A stretch of DNA of 64,000 bases, taken from the NCBI RefSeq assembly GCF_007833215.1, contig NZ_CP042239.1, positions 806,001 to 870,000 on the forward strand, given 5' to 3'. The stretch's first letter is position 1. Each line of letters begins with the position of its first letter. Origin of the DNA: Sphingomonas suaedae (GTDB taxonomy: Bacteria > Pseudomonadota > Alphaproteobacteria > Sphingomonadales > Sphingomonadaceae). Under the pieces are notes generated by a model, which saw only the letters and a program-made list of their open reading frames with translations, was not told the DNA's origin and did no database searches. The position numbers were made by a program, and so were the translations under genes. This document shows, in pieces, positions 15,265 through 24,861 of this stretch.

Positions 15265-17088
15265 AGTGCCGCCGTTCGCCATACCTTCGATCAATCCCAA
15301 AAGCGGCCACTGACCCAGGTGGTGGGGAATCGGTTTGGGTAGGAACTGATTTGCAGGAGCAATTTGATAAGCGGACGAACGTGGGTCTACTCCGCTTCTA
15401 ACTCGCGGAGGCTGCGCCCCCGGGTTTCGCGCCCGAACCAGGCGATCATTCCGGCAGACACCGCCGTCGGAACTAACAGCGCCAGCGCTGCACCCACCAG
15501 CGTCGGTGCGAAGCCCGCGAGGGCCGCAACCTGTACTGCGACCCCGCCGAACTTGCTGCTCCCTGCCACCAACCCTGTTGCCCGCCCCCGGGTGCCGAGG
15601 GGATAGTTTTCCGCCGTATAGGGCAGCAGCACCGCGATCGTCCCGTTAGTGCCGACGATCAGCATCGCGATGACCGCGATCAGCACCGGCTCCCAACTTA
15701 ACAGCGACGGGGGCAGCATCGCCCCGATAAGGCCGGCAAAGGTCAGGCCGACTGTGCCGACGAGTGTCCATTTGCTGCTCCGACGCGCATAGAACAGCGC
15801 AGCCAGCAAAACGGTGGGAAACGCGAGCAGCGATGATTTGGCGAGGATTCCGCTCGCCACTTCGGCGCTATAGCCGCGGGCCTGCAGGTCCGATGGAAGC
15901 CACAGCAGAAGCCCGAAATTGACGAAACTCCAGCACAGCGCAGTCATGACGAGCGCGGCGGTGAGGCGGTGATGTTCGGTGCTTGTTGGCGTATCGGCCG
16001 GGGCCTCGATAGGTCGCGGCTTAGGCGCTAGGCCGAAGCGCTTCTGCATCTGCGCCAGTTCGGCTTCGCGGCCGCGTTCGGCGAGAAAGCGTGGCGTTTC
16101 AGGAATGAACCGCGCCAAGGCGAGCAGCAACAATCCGCTTGGAAACCCTTGGAGCCAAAGCGCGCGCCACCCATAGACCGGCTCTAGAACATAGGCCGCC
16201 CCGCTGGCGGCGAGATAACCTCCGACCAATCCCATGCCCCCGACCAGCACCAGCACCCAACTACGATGGCGCGGCGGCATCACTTCGGCGAGCAGCGTGT
16301 AGATCACAGGCAGCATCCCGCCTGCCGATATGCCCATGAGAAAGCACATCACCAGGTTCCAGGCGAAAGCCGGCATCGCCCCGCAGATGGCGGTCGAGAC
16401 GAACAGGATCGTCGAAAGCAGGATCGACACGCGACGACCATAGATGTCCGCCAGCCAGCCCCACAGAAACGAGCCGACGGTAGTACCTGTGAGCGCGACC
16501 AGGGGCAGCAACGCGACCTGCGAGCGCGCAATGCCGTATTCGGCTGCCATCCCGGGCAGCACGAAGCCGAGCGTCGCGGGCTTCATGACGTCGATAATCA
16601 GCCCCAGCGTCAGCACTAGCAGGGTTGCGGCGTGCCAGCGGCCGAGCGGAGTCGTGTCCGGAGCTTCGTAATTGGTACCGGCATGATCGCCATGGCCGCC
16701 CCGTACCTTGGGCAACGCCCCGAAACAGGCGAGCGGCACGCCGATCACGATCAGGACCATGCCCAGCCCCATGCTGGCGTCCATCGGCATCCCGTTGAGG
16801 TGGTTGCCCATGCGGTGCGCCATCGCCAGCATTGGCAGATGCAGCAGCACACCAGCGCTGATCGCGGCGCAACCTGCCCAGAAATAGGGCGCGCGCTCTC
16901 CGACAATCGATGTACTTCCCGCTGTACTCCCCATCCACTTAGGCTAGGCGGAAGTCTCCGTCCCGACAAGCCACCCGGCACCGCAGACGTGGTCCGCACG
17001 AGGCGTTTGCGCCAATCGATTCTGCTGCTTGCCAACGGCAGCCTTCGCTGCGCCTCAGTAAAATAGCGGTCATTCCGGTGTCGGCCCA
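15265..17088. repeat. Long direct repeat, right copy (contains MFS gene)
   Basis: This 1824-bp block is the direct repeat of 805-2631. Small indels near both edges explain the 3-bp length difference. The 15847-16920 tract is identical to 1388-2461. The two copies bound a 12.6-kb segment, so homologous recombination between them would delete or duplicate it. Confidence 0.92.
15387..16934 (-). CDS. MFS transporter, second near-identical copy
   Basis: A 515-residue major facilitator permease differing from the first copy at three positions only. It shares the GWLADIYGRR signature, PETPRFL, the terminal ETRGRSL and the two-helix N-terminal extension with a His-rich stretch. The reading frame is intact, so both copies are probably functional. 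About 19 substitutions, mostly synonymous, lie in the 3'-terminal 460 bp, while the rest of the gene is identical except for one base near the start. This pattern fits an old duplication partly homogenised by gene conversion. The substrate is unknown. Confidence 0.85.
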   Translation of the reverse strand: MGSTAGSTSIVGERAPYFWAGCAAISAGVLLHLPMLAMAHRMGNHLNGMPMDASMGLGMVLIVIGVPLACFGALPKVRGGHGDHAGTNYEAPDTTPLGRWHAATLLVLTLGLIIDVMKPATLGFVLPGMAAEYGIARSQVALLPLVALTGTTVGSFLWGWLADIYGRRVSILLSTILFVSTAICGAMPAFAWNLVMCFLMGISAGGMLPVIYTLLAEVMPPRHRSWVLVLVGGMGLVGGYLAASGAAYVLEPVYGWRALWLQGFPSGLLLLALARFIPETPRFLAERGREAELAQMQKRFGLAPKPRPIEAPADTPTSTEHHRLTAALVMTALCWSFVNFGLLLWLPSDLQARGYSAEVASGILAKSSLLAFPTVLLAALFYARRSSKWTLVGTVGLTFAGLIGAMLPPSLLSWEPVLIAVIAMLIVGTNGTIAVLLPYTAENYPLGTRGRATGLVAGSSKFGGVAVQVAALAGFAPTLVGAALALLVPTAVSAGMIAWFGRETRGRSLRELEAE

Positions 17089-17240
17089 ATCTCGGTCACT
17101 CGAGAAGCGTTTCTCGCTCCCTGAACCGGTTGTTTCGCTCACGAATCACGGGACTCATGATGTCACCCGTGGTCGGTTTGATGAAAAGCGCGGATCGAAC
17201 TATGCTTGCTGATGGAGCGGCTCACGATCATATTCGCGCC

Positions 17241-17678
17241 ATGACTTGGAGACGATCAGCCACTCTTGCGCTCGCCGCAGCCGCGATGTTGGCGACGAGC
17301 GCACCTCCGCAGCTTCACGCTCAAAGCGTAACACCGGCAACCGTGCTAAGCGGCCGGTGCCAATATCCCGATCGAGTGGCCCGCTTCCGCCAGGAAACAT
17401 CTTTGATTCTATGCAACACGGTTTCGATCAGCCAGGAAGGTGACAGCGCAACGCTCGATTTTAGTCAGAGAAGCTGGGGCTCGATGATGCGGTTCGCGGG
17501 CGACATGCGCGATAATCGGATGATCATCAGTAGAGTGTTCTTTCGGGACGGCAGCTCCACCGCTGCATCGGGAACATGCGAGACCTTCCACTCCAACGGG
17601 GAACTATCGGCCGTGGCCTGTCTCGCGAGGGCCGGCACTCGGAGCTGGGCCGCCAACTTCATACGATCGCGCTTCTAG
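17241..17678 (+). CDS. Small exported protein, unknown function
   Basis: A 145-residue protein with a clear signal peptide (MTWRRSATLALAAAAMLATS, cleavage near LHAQS). The mature part of ~118 residues has four Cys residues that could form disulfides (GRCQYP, LILCNT, GTCETF, VACLARA) and a strand-rich look. ATG 17241 is chosen because it begins the signal peptide; the ORF is open further upstream to 17130. No family is recognised. It lies just right of the repeat, before the conjugation operon. Confidence 0.6.
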   Translation: MTWRRSATLALAAAAMLATSAPPQLHAQSVTPATVLSGRCQYPDRVARFRQETSLILCNTVSISQEGDSATLDFSQRSWGSMMRFAGDMRDNRMIISRVFFRDGSSTAASGTCETFHSNGELSAVACLARAGTRSWAANFIRSRF

Positions 17679-17783
17679 AGCGTTCGGTAGGCGTTAACGT
17701 GCGCGCGGTGGGGCCAATCTAACGAGCGGACCGGCAAGAAGCGACCCCGTTGCGGACATCATGGAACGAGGTAAATTCGTGCG

Positions 17784-18158
17784 ATGAAAATCATCCGCAC
17801 TTACAACTTGTTACTGGGCGTCACGCTGTGTCTTGCTGCGCTCCTCGCAATCGGTTCAATGGCGCACGGAATGAGCCGCTACGCCGAAGAGCCGGAAGAT
17901 GTTTGGCTCTTGGCCTTCTGGGCTGCATTTCTCACGCCGCTCGCAGCATTGTTTCTCGCGAACGGACTTCATCGCAGGTTGGCTGGCTCAATCTGGCTCA
18001 GGGGCGGCAACATGCTCGGCGTATCGGCGATCTGCTTGTTCGTAATTATCGGACAAGCCGATCCTGTCATCCGTGTTGCGGGTGCTTTGGCTGTTCTCGG
18101 GCCGCTACCTGCATTGTTTCTGTCACAAACTCGGGCTGCTGGCGAGCACGGCAGCTAA
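17784..18158 (+). CDS. Small integral membrane protein, unknown function
   Basis: A 124-residue hydrophobic protein with four likely membrane helices (~7-29, 42-62, 75-90, 93-113). The loops are short and the tail is polar (SQTRAAGEHGS). It looks like a genuine small membrane protein because the hydrophobic pattern is regular and the first codons include a positive start (MKIIRTYN). No family or pathway can be assigned. It stands alone between a small exported protein and the coupling-protein gene. Confidence 0.6.
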   Translation: MKIIRTYNLLLGVTLCLAALLAIGSMAHGMSRYAEEPEDVWLLAFWAAFLTPLAALFLANGLHRRLAGSIWLRGGNMLGVSAICLFVIIGQADPVIRVAGALAVLGPLPALFLSQTRAAGEHGS

Positions 18159-18403
18159 CCACCCAGTTTCCGCCGCCAGGCGCCGTCCCCGGGGCCGCCC
18201 GAAAGCCGGCCTGCGGCTATAAACAGTTCCTAGCCAAGACCTGCCGTTCAGCAACCGGCCCAATTGCAGACTTCGGCAGTCCGTCACTGATGGCACCAAG
18301 AATGTGCCCGGTGGCACGAGAGGGACTCTGACGATTTGTTCGATTGCGGGCGATTCATGGGGTCGAGCCCGCCGCGGTGAGTCGCATGCGGGAGGAGGCC
18401 CGC

Positions 18404-20425
18404 ATGACCCCGACCAAACTTTTGCTCGGCCAGATGCTGATCGTCGCGCTGATCGTGGTGGCGGGCGTCTGGTTCGCCACCCAATGGGCAGCGGCGGCGC
18501 TGGCCTATCAGCCCGAGCTCGGCGCGCCCTGGTTCAAGCTGGGCGGCGTGCCGGTCTATGCGCCATGGGCGCTGTTCCCCTGGTGGTTCCATTTCGATGC
18601 CTACGCCCCGGAGGTCTTCGACGAGGCCGGAGCGATCGCTGCGGGTAGCGGGCTGCTGGGATGCGGAGCTGCGATCTTCGGGTCGATCTGGCGGGCTCGC
18701 CAGCAGCGCCATGTCACGACCTATGGGTCGGCGCGCTGGGCTGGCTTGCGGGACATTCGTGCGGCGGGGCTCGCAGCAGATGCAGGCGTGTTTCTGGGCC
18801 GTTTGGGCGCACGCTATCTGCGCCACGATGGGCCCGAGCACGTCATGGCGTTCGCGCCGACACGGTCGGGCAAGGGCGTCGGGCTGGTCGTTCCCACCTT
18901 GCTCGGCTGGACGGGTTCTACGGTCGTTCACGACATCAAGGGCGAGAATTGGGAAGTGACCGCCGGGTGGCGCTCCGCCTTCTCGCACTGTCTGCTCTTC
19001 AATCCGACCGATGTGCGCTCGGCGCGCTACAATCCGCTACTCGAAGTGCGGCGCGGCGCAGACGAGGTGCGCGACGTCCAGAATATCGCCGACATCCTGG
19101 TCGATCCCGAAGGCGCGCTCGAGCGGCGCAATCATTGGGAGAAGACCAGCCATTCGCTGCTGGTCGGCGCGATCCTCCACATTCTCTATGCCGAGCAGGA
19201 GAAGACGCTCGCCCGCGTCGCGACCTTCCTGTCCGATCCGCAACGCTCCTTCGCCGCGACGTTGCGCATGATGATGACCACCAATCATCTTGGCAGCGAG
19301 GACGCGCCGGTCGTCCATCCGGTGGTCGCGTCGGCAGCACGCGAGCTGCTCAACAAGTCCGAAAATGAGCGTTCGGGCGTCCTCTCGACCGCGATGTCGT
19401 TCCTCGGGCTCTATCGCGATCCCACCGTCGCAGCGGTGACCGCAGCATCGGACTGGCGGGTCGAGGACCTGGTCGCGGCGGCACATCCTGTCTCGCTCTA
19501 TCTGGTGGTGCCGCCCTCGGACATCAGCCGCACCAAGCCGCTGATCCGGCTTGTCCTCAACCAGATCGGACGGCGGCTGACCGAGCAGCTCCATGCCTCC
19601 GGCACGCCAGGGCGCCACAAGCTGCTGCTGATGCTCGACGAGTTTCCGGCGCTGGGGCGGCTCGACTTCTTCGAGACGAGCCTCGCCTTCCTCGCCGGCT
19701 ACGGGGTGCGCGCCTTCCTCATCGCGCAGAGCCTCAACCAGATCGAGAAGGCCTATGGCGAGCACAACGCGATCCTCGACAACTGCCATGTGCGCGTCGC
19801 GTTCGCGACCAATGACGAGCGCACCGCCAAGCGGATTTCCGACGCGCTCGGCACCGCCACCGAGCAGCGCTCGATGCGCAACTATGCCGGGCACCGGCTC
19901 GCGCCCTGGCTCGCCCATGTCATGGTCAGCCGGCAGGAGACTGCGCGCGCGCTGCTGACGCCCGGCGAGGTGATGCAGCTGCCTCCGAGCGACGAGCTGG
20001 TGCTGGTGGCGGGCCACCCGCCGGTGCGCGCGCAGAAGCTGCGCTATTTCGAGGATGATGCCTTCACCGCGCGCAGGGTAGCACCGCCGATATTGGGGGC
20101 GGACGGCCCGGCCGATCTGCCGTCAGCGCGGCCCGACGACTGGTCCGGCCAGGTCCGGCCGGTCGACGCGCGGCTGTCGCCGAACCCGGATGAGAGTGAG
20201 GAGATGGACGGCGGGCTCGAACAGGCGCGCCACCCGGCGCAGGAGATTGCGCCCGTCGCGACGGTCGATCTGGCGCCCACCGACCCGCTCGGCCTGGGTG
20301 ACGATGAGGGGGACCCGGCTGCCGACAAGCGCGCGATGGATCGCTCGGCGAGTGAGGCTGCGCGGCGCGTCTATGGGATGGACGCAGGCTCGGCGCGGCC
20401 CGGCAATCTCGAGCTGGACTTTTGA
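18404..20425 (+). CDS. traG: Type IV coupling protein, VirD4/TraG family
   Basis: A 673-residue hexameric ATPase that brings the relaxosome to the conjugation channel at the inner membrane. Two N-terminal membrane helices (~5-27 and ~75-92) precede the nucleotide-binding domain with Walker A FAPTRSGKGVGLV and Walker B LLLMLDEFPALG; the acidic C-terminal tail is typical. ATG 18404 has a strong GGAGGAGG site 6 nt upstream. The next gene starts 2 nt after the stop. This is the first gene of the transfer operon. The relaxase gene that usually lies nearby is not in the window. Confidence 0.92.
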   Translation: MTPTKLLLGQMLIVALIVVAGVWFATQWAAAALAYQPELGAPWFKLGGVPVYAPWALFPWWFHFDAYAPEVFDEAGAIAAGSGLLGCGAAIFGSIWRARQQRHVTTYGSARWAGLRDIRAAGLAADAGVFLGRLGARYLRHDGPEHVMAFAPTRSGKGVGLVVPTLLGWTGSTVVHDIKGENWEVTAGWRSAFSHCLLFNPTDVRSARYNPLLEVRRGADEVRDVQNIADILVDPEGALERRNHWEKTSHSLLVGAILHILYAEQEKTLARVATFLSDPQRSFAATLRMMMTTNHLGSEDAPVVHPVVASAARELLNKSENERSGVLSTAMSFLGLYRDPTVAAVTAASDWRVEDLVAAAHPVSLYLVVPPSDISRTKPLIRLVLNQIGRRLTEQLHASGTPGRHKLLLMLDEFPALGRLDFFETSLAFLAGYGVRAFLIAQSLNQIEKAYGEHNAILDNCHVRVAFATNDERTAKRISDALGTATEQRSMRNYAGHRLAPWLAHVMVSRQETARALLTPGEVMQLPPSDELVLVAGHPPVRAQKLRYFEDDAFTARRVAPPILGADGPADLPSARPDDWSGQVRPVDARLSPNPDESEEMDGGLEQARHPAQEIAPVATVDLAPTDPLGLGDDEGDPAADKRAMDRSASEAARRVYGMDAGSARPGNLELDF

Positions 20426-20427
20426 CC

Positions 20428-20829
20428 ATGGCCGAGCGCGTCCGCCACCAGTTGTTCCTGCCCAGGCCCCTCAGCGACCGGCTGGCGGCGCTCGCGGCCA
20501 AACCGGGCGCATCCAAGTCGGCGATCCTCGCCGACGCTGTGACCGCGTGGCTCAATCGTCGCGGCGCGTCCGAACTCGAGGATCGCTTCGCGTTGTGGCT
20601 CGACCGGATGAGCAATGCTCTGGCGCGGATCGAGCGCGACGGCAATGTCGCGCTCGAGACGCTGGCGCCGTTCATCCGCTTCGAGCTCTCGATCCAGGCC
20701 CCGCTCGCCGAGAATGATGCGGTCGGGCGGGCGCTTGCGCGCGAGCGCTTCGAAGCATTCGTGGCACCGGTCGGTCGGGCCGTTGCCTCGGGGCGACGCA
20801 CCATGTGGCCCGAGGAGAACGCGCGATGA
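20428..20829 (+). CDS. CopG/ribbon-helix-helix-like protein in the trb operon
   Basis: A 133-residue protein. The N-terminal ~45 residues (HQLFLPRPLSDRLAALAAKP then SKSAILADAVTAWLNR) fit a ribbon-helix-helix DNA-binding fold as annotated for CopG-type proteins at this locus in proteobacterial traG-trb clusters; the rest is helical. It may autoregulate the transfer operon or act in the relaxosome. Evidence for DNA binding is only pattern-based. The start is ATG 20428, since the TTG at 20422 lies within the traG stop region. The stop overlaps trbB by 4 nt. Confidence 0.7.
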   Translation: MAERVRHQLFLPRPLSDRLAALAAKPGASKSAILADAVTAWLNRRGASELEDRFALWLDRMSNALARIERDGNVALETLAPFIRFELSIQAPLAENDAVGRALARERFEAFVAPVGRAVASGRRTMWPEENAR

Positions 20830-21812
20830 GCGCGGCTCTGTCCGCCGAACGCCGACGCGCGATGCTGCGCACCGCGATGGGACCCGTCATCGCGGACGCG
20901 ATGGCCGATCCGCTGGTCCTCGAGATCATGGTCAACCCCGATGGCGCGCTTCGGTTCGACCGGCTCGGCGAGGGCCGGGTCGACACCGGCGTTGCGATCG
21001 ACGTCGCCCAGACCGAGCGCATCATTCGGCTCGTGGCGAGCCACGCGCGGACCGAGGTACATGCCGGGCAGCCGATCGTCTCGGCCGAACTGCCGCCCCA
21101 TATCGACGGCGGGGCAGGGGAGCGGTTCGAGGGCGTGCTGCCGCCGGTTGCCACCGGCCCCTGTTTTTCGATCCGCAAGCCCGCGCAGCGCCTCCATACG
21201 CTCGGCGACTATGTCGACGAAGGCATCATGGCGCCCGACACCGCGGACAATTTGCGCGCGGCGGTCATGCAGCGCCTCAACGTCCTCGTGGCGGGCGGGA
21301 CGAGTTCCGGCAAGACGACGCTCGCCAATGCGCTGCTCGCCGAGATGGCATGGATCGATACCCGCGTCATCCTGATCGAGGACACGCGCGAGCTGCAGAG
21401 CCCGGCGCGCGACACGGTCGCGCTGCGCACGCGTCCAGGATCGGTGTCGATGGCGGATCTTGTCCGCTCGACCCTGCGACTTCGTCCTGATCGGATCATT
21501 GTCGGCGAAGTGCGCGGCCCCGAAGCGCTCGACATGCTCAAGGCCTGGAACACCGGCCACCCCGGCGGGATCGCCACGGTCCATGCGAACTCCGCGAACG
21601 CAGCGCTCTATCGCATCGAGCAACTGGTGCAGGAGGCCGTTGTCACCGTCCCCCGGTGCCTGATCGCCGAGGCGATCGACCTCGTCGTCTTCATCGCCGG
21701 GCGCGGTACCGATCGCCGCGTCGAGGGCGTCTCCCGCGTCGTCGGGATCGACCCGGACACCGGCGCCTACGCGCTCGCCCCCTTTTCCTTGCCCCCAACA
21801 ACAGGAGCCTGA
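20826..21812 (+). CDS. trbB: TrbB, VirB11-type secretion ATPase
   Basis: A 328-residue cytoplasmic hexameric ATPase powering the conjugative type IV secretion system. The N-terminal domain (~1-130) precedes Walker A VAGGTSSGKTTLANALL (~160), LIEDTRELQ, the Walker B/catalytic region RIIVGEVRGPEALDML, and the His-box stretch GHPGGIATVHANS. Length and motif order match TrbB of the RP4-type family. The start overlaps the upstream gene (ATGA). Confidence 0.93.
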   Translation: MSAALSAERRRAMLRTAMGPVIADAMADPLVLEIMVNPDGALRFDRLGEGRVDTGVAIDVAQTERIIRLVASHARTEVHAGQPIVSAELPPHIDGGAGERFEGVLPPVATGPCFSIRKPAQRLHTLGDYVDEGIMAPDTADNLRAAVMQRLNVLVAGGTSSGKTTLANALLAEMAWIDTRVILIEDTRELQSPARDTVALRTRPGSVSMADLVRSTLRLRPDRIIVGEVRGPEALDMLKAWNTGHPGGIATVHANSANAALYRIEQLVQEAVVTVPRCLIAEAIDLVVFIAGRGTDRRVEGVSRVVGIDPDTGAYALAPFSLPPTTGA

Positions 21813-21815
21813 CCC

Positions 21816-22151
21816 ATGACTGTCGTTCGTCCTAACTCCGCCGGATCGCGCCTGCTCCTCGGTGCCGCTGCCGGTCTCGCGATATGCGCGGCGAGCCGGG
21901 TGCTCGCCGCCGGCTCGGGCATGCCGTGGGAGGAGCCGCTCCAGCAGGTGCTGGAGTCGGTCCAGGGACCGGTCGCCAAGATCGTCGCGGTGATCATCAT
22001 CATCGTGACCGGCCTGACGCTCGCGTTCGGCGAGACGGCGGGCGGCTTTCGCCGCCTGATCCAGATCGTGTTCGGCCTCTCGATCGCCTTTGCCGCCTCG
22101 AGCTTCTTCCTCTCCTTCTTCTCGTTCGGCGGCGGGGCGCTGATCGCATGA
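21816..22151 (+). CDS. trbC: TrbC, conjugative pilin precursor
   Basis: A 111-residue VirB2-like pilin. A long signal sequence (to about SRVLAA) is followed by a short acidic stretch and two hydrophobic helices (~55-75 and 85-105), the two-helix plan of TrbC/VirB2. The protein would be processed and assembled into the transfer pilus. It starts 3 nt after trbB and overlaps trbD by 4 nt. Confidence 0.88.
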   Translation: MTVVRPNSAGSRLLLGAAAGLAICAASRVLAAGSGMPWEEPLQQVLESVQGPVAKIVAVIIIIVTGLTLAFGETAGGFRRLIQIVFGLSIAFAASSFFLSFFSFGGGALIA

Positions 22152-22420
22152 CCGGGGCAGGTGAAGCCATCGAAGGGTTCGAGGCGCCGCTCCATCGAGC
22201 GCTTGCCGAACCGATTCTGCTCGGCGGCGCGCCGCGGACGATCGCGATCGTCAACGGCACCCTCGCCGCCGCCATGGGGCTGGGGCTTCAGCAATGGATC
22301 GCGGGCCTCGCGATCTGGGCGCTGGGTCATACGGTCGCGGTGTTCGCGGCACGCCGCGATCCGGACTTCGCTCCCGTGCTCGCGCGGCATCTGCGTCAGC
22401 GGGGGTATCTCGCATGCTAG
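22148..22420 (+). CDS. trbD: TrbD, VirB3-like inner-membrane protein
   Basis: A 90-residue protein with an N-terminal EGFEAPLHRALAEPILLGG segment, typical of TrbD/VirB3, and two adjacent hydrophobic helices (~32-65), then a basic tail. VirB3-like proteins work with the VirB4 ATPase. It overlaps trbC (4 nt) and trbE (7 nt), preserving the usual trbC-trbD-trbE order. Confidence 0.88.
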   Translation: MTGAGEAIEGFEAPLHRALAEPILLGGAPRTIAIVNGTLAAAMGLGLQQWIAGLAIWALGHTVAVFAARRDPDFAPVLARHLRQRGYLAC

Positions 22421-24861
22421 ACCTGCGCGAATATCGCAGCCGGGCCGACCGGCTCGCCGATCACCTGCCCTGGGCGGCGTTGGTCGCACCCGGCGTGGTC
22501 CTCAACAAGGACGGGAGTTTTCAGCGTACGCTGCGTTTTCGCGGCCCCGATCTTGAATCGGCAACCCAGGCCGAACTCGTCTCGACCTGCGCGCGCGCGA
22601 ACAACGTGCTTAAACGGTTCGGATCGGGCTGGGCGCTCCATATCGAAGCCGAGCGGCGCGAGGCGCTCGCCTATCCCGCCAGCGAATTTCCCGATGCTGC
22701 GTCCTGGCTCGTCGACGAGGAGCGCCGCGCCGACTTCGAGGCGGCGGGTCAGCATTTCGAGAGCCGCTATTATCTCACGCTCACCTATTTTCCGCCGCCC
22801 GATCAGAGCGACGCGGCAAGCCGCGCGCTGGTCGAACGGCAAAGCTCTGAAAAGGGACGCGACTGGCACCAGGCGCTTGCCGCCTTCATTGCCGAGACCG
22901 CCCGAGCGCTCGACCTCTTCGCGGGCTTCATGCCGGAGATTGCCGGGCTCGACGATGGCGAGACGCTGACCTTCCTCCATGGGCGCATTTCGACCCGCGA
23001 GCACCGGGTCGCGGTGCCAGCAACGCCGATGTATCTCGACGGGCTGCTGGTCGATACCGAGCTGACCGGCGGGCTCGAGCCCATGCTCGGGCAGATGCAT
23101 CTGCGCACGCTCTCGATCCTCGGCTTTCCGGGGTTGAGCCGGCCCGGCATCCTCGACGCGCTCAACCATCTCGACTTCGGCTATCGCTGGGTCACGCGGT
23201 TCATCGCGCTTGACAAGACCGATGCGACCCGGGCGCTCACCAGATTGCGCCGCCAGTGGTTCAACAAGCGCAAATCGGTGACCGCGCTGCTGCGCGAGGT
23301 CCTCTACAATCAGCCGGTCCAGCTGCTCGACAGCGACGCCGACAACAAGATGGTCGATGCCGATGTCGCGCTTCAGGCGCTGGGCGGCGACCATGTCGCC
23401 TTTGGCCATCTGACGACGACGATCACGGTCCAGGACTGCGATCGTGCGCGCGTCGAGGACAAGGTCCGCCAGGTCGAGCGGGTCGTCAATGGTCTCGGCT
23501 TTACCTGTATCCGCGAGGAGCTGAACGCCGTGGAGGCGTGGCTCTCGAGCCTGCCGGGGCATGTCTATGCAAATGTTCGGCAACCCCTCGTCCACACGCT
23601 CAACCTCGCGCATCTGATGCCGCTCTCGAGCGTGTGGGCGGGTCCGGCGCGCAACACCCATCTCGACGGACCGCCGCTTCTCTACGCTCAAACCAGCGGC
23701 TCGACACCATTCCGGCTCTCGACCCATGTCGGCGATGTCGGGCATATGATGATCATCGGGCCGACGGGCGCAGGCAAATCGGTGCTGCTCGCACTGCTCG
23801 CGCTCCAGTTCCGTCGCTATGCCGGGAGCCGGGTCTATATCTTCGATATGGGCCGGTCGGCCCGCGTCGCCACCCTCGCAATGGGCGGGGCGCATCATGC
23901 ACTGGGCCTTGGCGGGGACGCGGGCGAAACCATCGCGTTCCAGCCGCTTGCCGCCATCGACCGTGAAGCCGAGCGCGCCTGGGCTGCCGAATGGATTGCC
24001 GCGATCCTGACGCATGAGAAGGTGACCGTCGATCCGCCGGTCAAGGATGCGATCTGGTCGGCGCTCGGCAGCCTCGCCTCGGCCCCGGTCGAGGAGCGCA
24101 CGCTGACGGGCCTTGCTCTGCTGTTGCAATCGACCGCGCTGCGTGCGGCACTGGCACCCTATACGATCGAGGGCCCGTTCGGGCGCCTGCTCGATGCCGC
24201 CGAAGACGATCTGCGTATGGCGCAGGTCCAGTGCTTCGAGACCGAGGCGCTGATGGGGACGGGGAGCGCGGTGGCGCCCGTGCTCACCTATCTGTTCCAC
24301 CGGCTAGAGGAGCGGTTCACCGGTGCTCCGTCGCTGCTGATTCTCGACGAGGCCTGGAAGTTTCTCGACCACCCGCTGTTCGCCGCGCGGATCCGCGAGT
24401 GGCTCAAGACGCTGCGCAAGAAGAATGTGGCGGTGATCTTCGCGAGCCAGAGTCTCGCCGACATCGCCGAGAGCGGGATCGCGCCAGCCATCATCGAAAG
24501 CTGCCCGCAGCGCATCCTGCTCCCCAATGCGGCGGCGATCGAGCCGCAGGGGCGCGCCTCCTATGAGCGCTTCGGGCTGAATGCCGCGCAGATCGAGCTT
24601 ATCGCCCGCGCCAGTCCCAAGCGCCATTATTACCTCCAGTCTGCCTGCGGCAACCGGCTGTTCGAGTTGGGCCTTGGTCCGGTTGCGTTGGCGCTGTGCG
24701 GCGCCTCCGATCCTGCAACCCAGGCGCGTGTCGACGCTCTGCTCGCCGAGCATGGCAACGCCGACTTCGTGATTCGCTTCCTCGCTGAGGCCGGCCTCGA
24801 CTGGGCGGCCGAGCTGGTGCGCCAATTTCCCGCCCCCCCAAGCAAAGGAGTAGTTCCATGA
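22414..24861 (+). CDS. trbE: TrbE, VirB4-type ATPase
   Basis: An 815-residue conjugation ATPase, the largest and most conserved T4SS subunit. Walker A is IIGPTGAGKSVLLALLALQF (~450) and Walker B SLLILDEAWKFLDHPLF (~645), followed by FASQSLADIAESG. The N-terminal half matches CagE/TrbE-type domains (DLREYRSRADRLADHLPW start). The length is normal for the family. ATG 22414 lies inside trbD; the stop overlaps trbJ by 4 nt. Confidence 0.94.
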   Translation: MLDLREYRSRADRLADHLPWAALVAPGVVLNKDGSFQRTLRFRGPDLESATQAELVSTCARANNVLKRFGSGWALHIEAERREALAYPASEFPDAASWLVDEERRADFEAAGQHFESRYYLTLTYFPPPDQSDAASRALVERQSSEKGRDWHQALAAFIAETARALDLFAGFMPEIAGLDDGETLTFLHGRISTREHRVAVPATPMYLDGLLVDTELTGGLEPMLGQMHLRTLSILGFPGLSRPGILDALNHLDFGYRWVTRFIALDKTDATRALTRLRRQWFNKRKSVTALLREVLYNQPVQLLDSDADNKMVDADVALQALGGDHVAFGHLTTTITVQDCDRARVEDKVRQVERVVNGLGFTCIREELNAVEAWLSSLPGHVYANVRQPLVHTLNLAHLMPLSSVWAGPARNTHLDGPPLLYAQTSGSTPFRLSTHVGDVGHMMIIGPTGAGKSVLLALLALQFRRYAGSRVYIFDMGRSARVATLAMGGAHHALGLGGDAGETIAFQPLAAIDREAERAWAAEWIAAILTHEKVTVDPPVKDAIWSALGSLASAPVEERTLTGLALLLQSTALRAALAPYTIEGPFGRLLDAAEDDLRMAQVQCFETEALMGTGSAVAPVLTYLFHRLEERFTGAPSLLILDEAWKFLDHPLFAARIREWLKTLRKKNVAVIFASQSLADIAESGIAPAIIESCPQRILLPNAAAIEPQGRASYERFGLNAAQIELIARASPKRHYYLQSACGNRLFELGLGPVALALCGASDPATQARVDALLAEHGNADFVIRFLAEAGLDWAAELVRQFPAPPSKGVVP

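Noticed and set aside
15014..15310. 98-codon minus-strand ORF across the TonB receptor end and spacer
   Set aside because: It overlaps the receptor 3' end, is Arg-rich and looks like translated intergenic repeat rather than a gene.
22417..24300. 627-codon minus-strand ORF opposite trbE
   Set aside because: It lies opposite a VirB4 ATPase with intact Walker motifs and encodes a low-complexity Arg/Gly/Asp-rich shadow.
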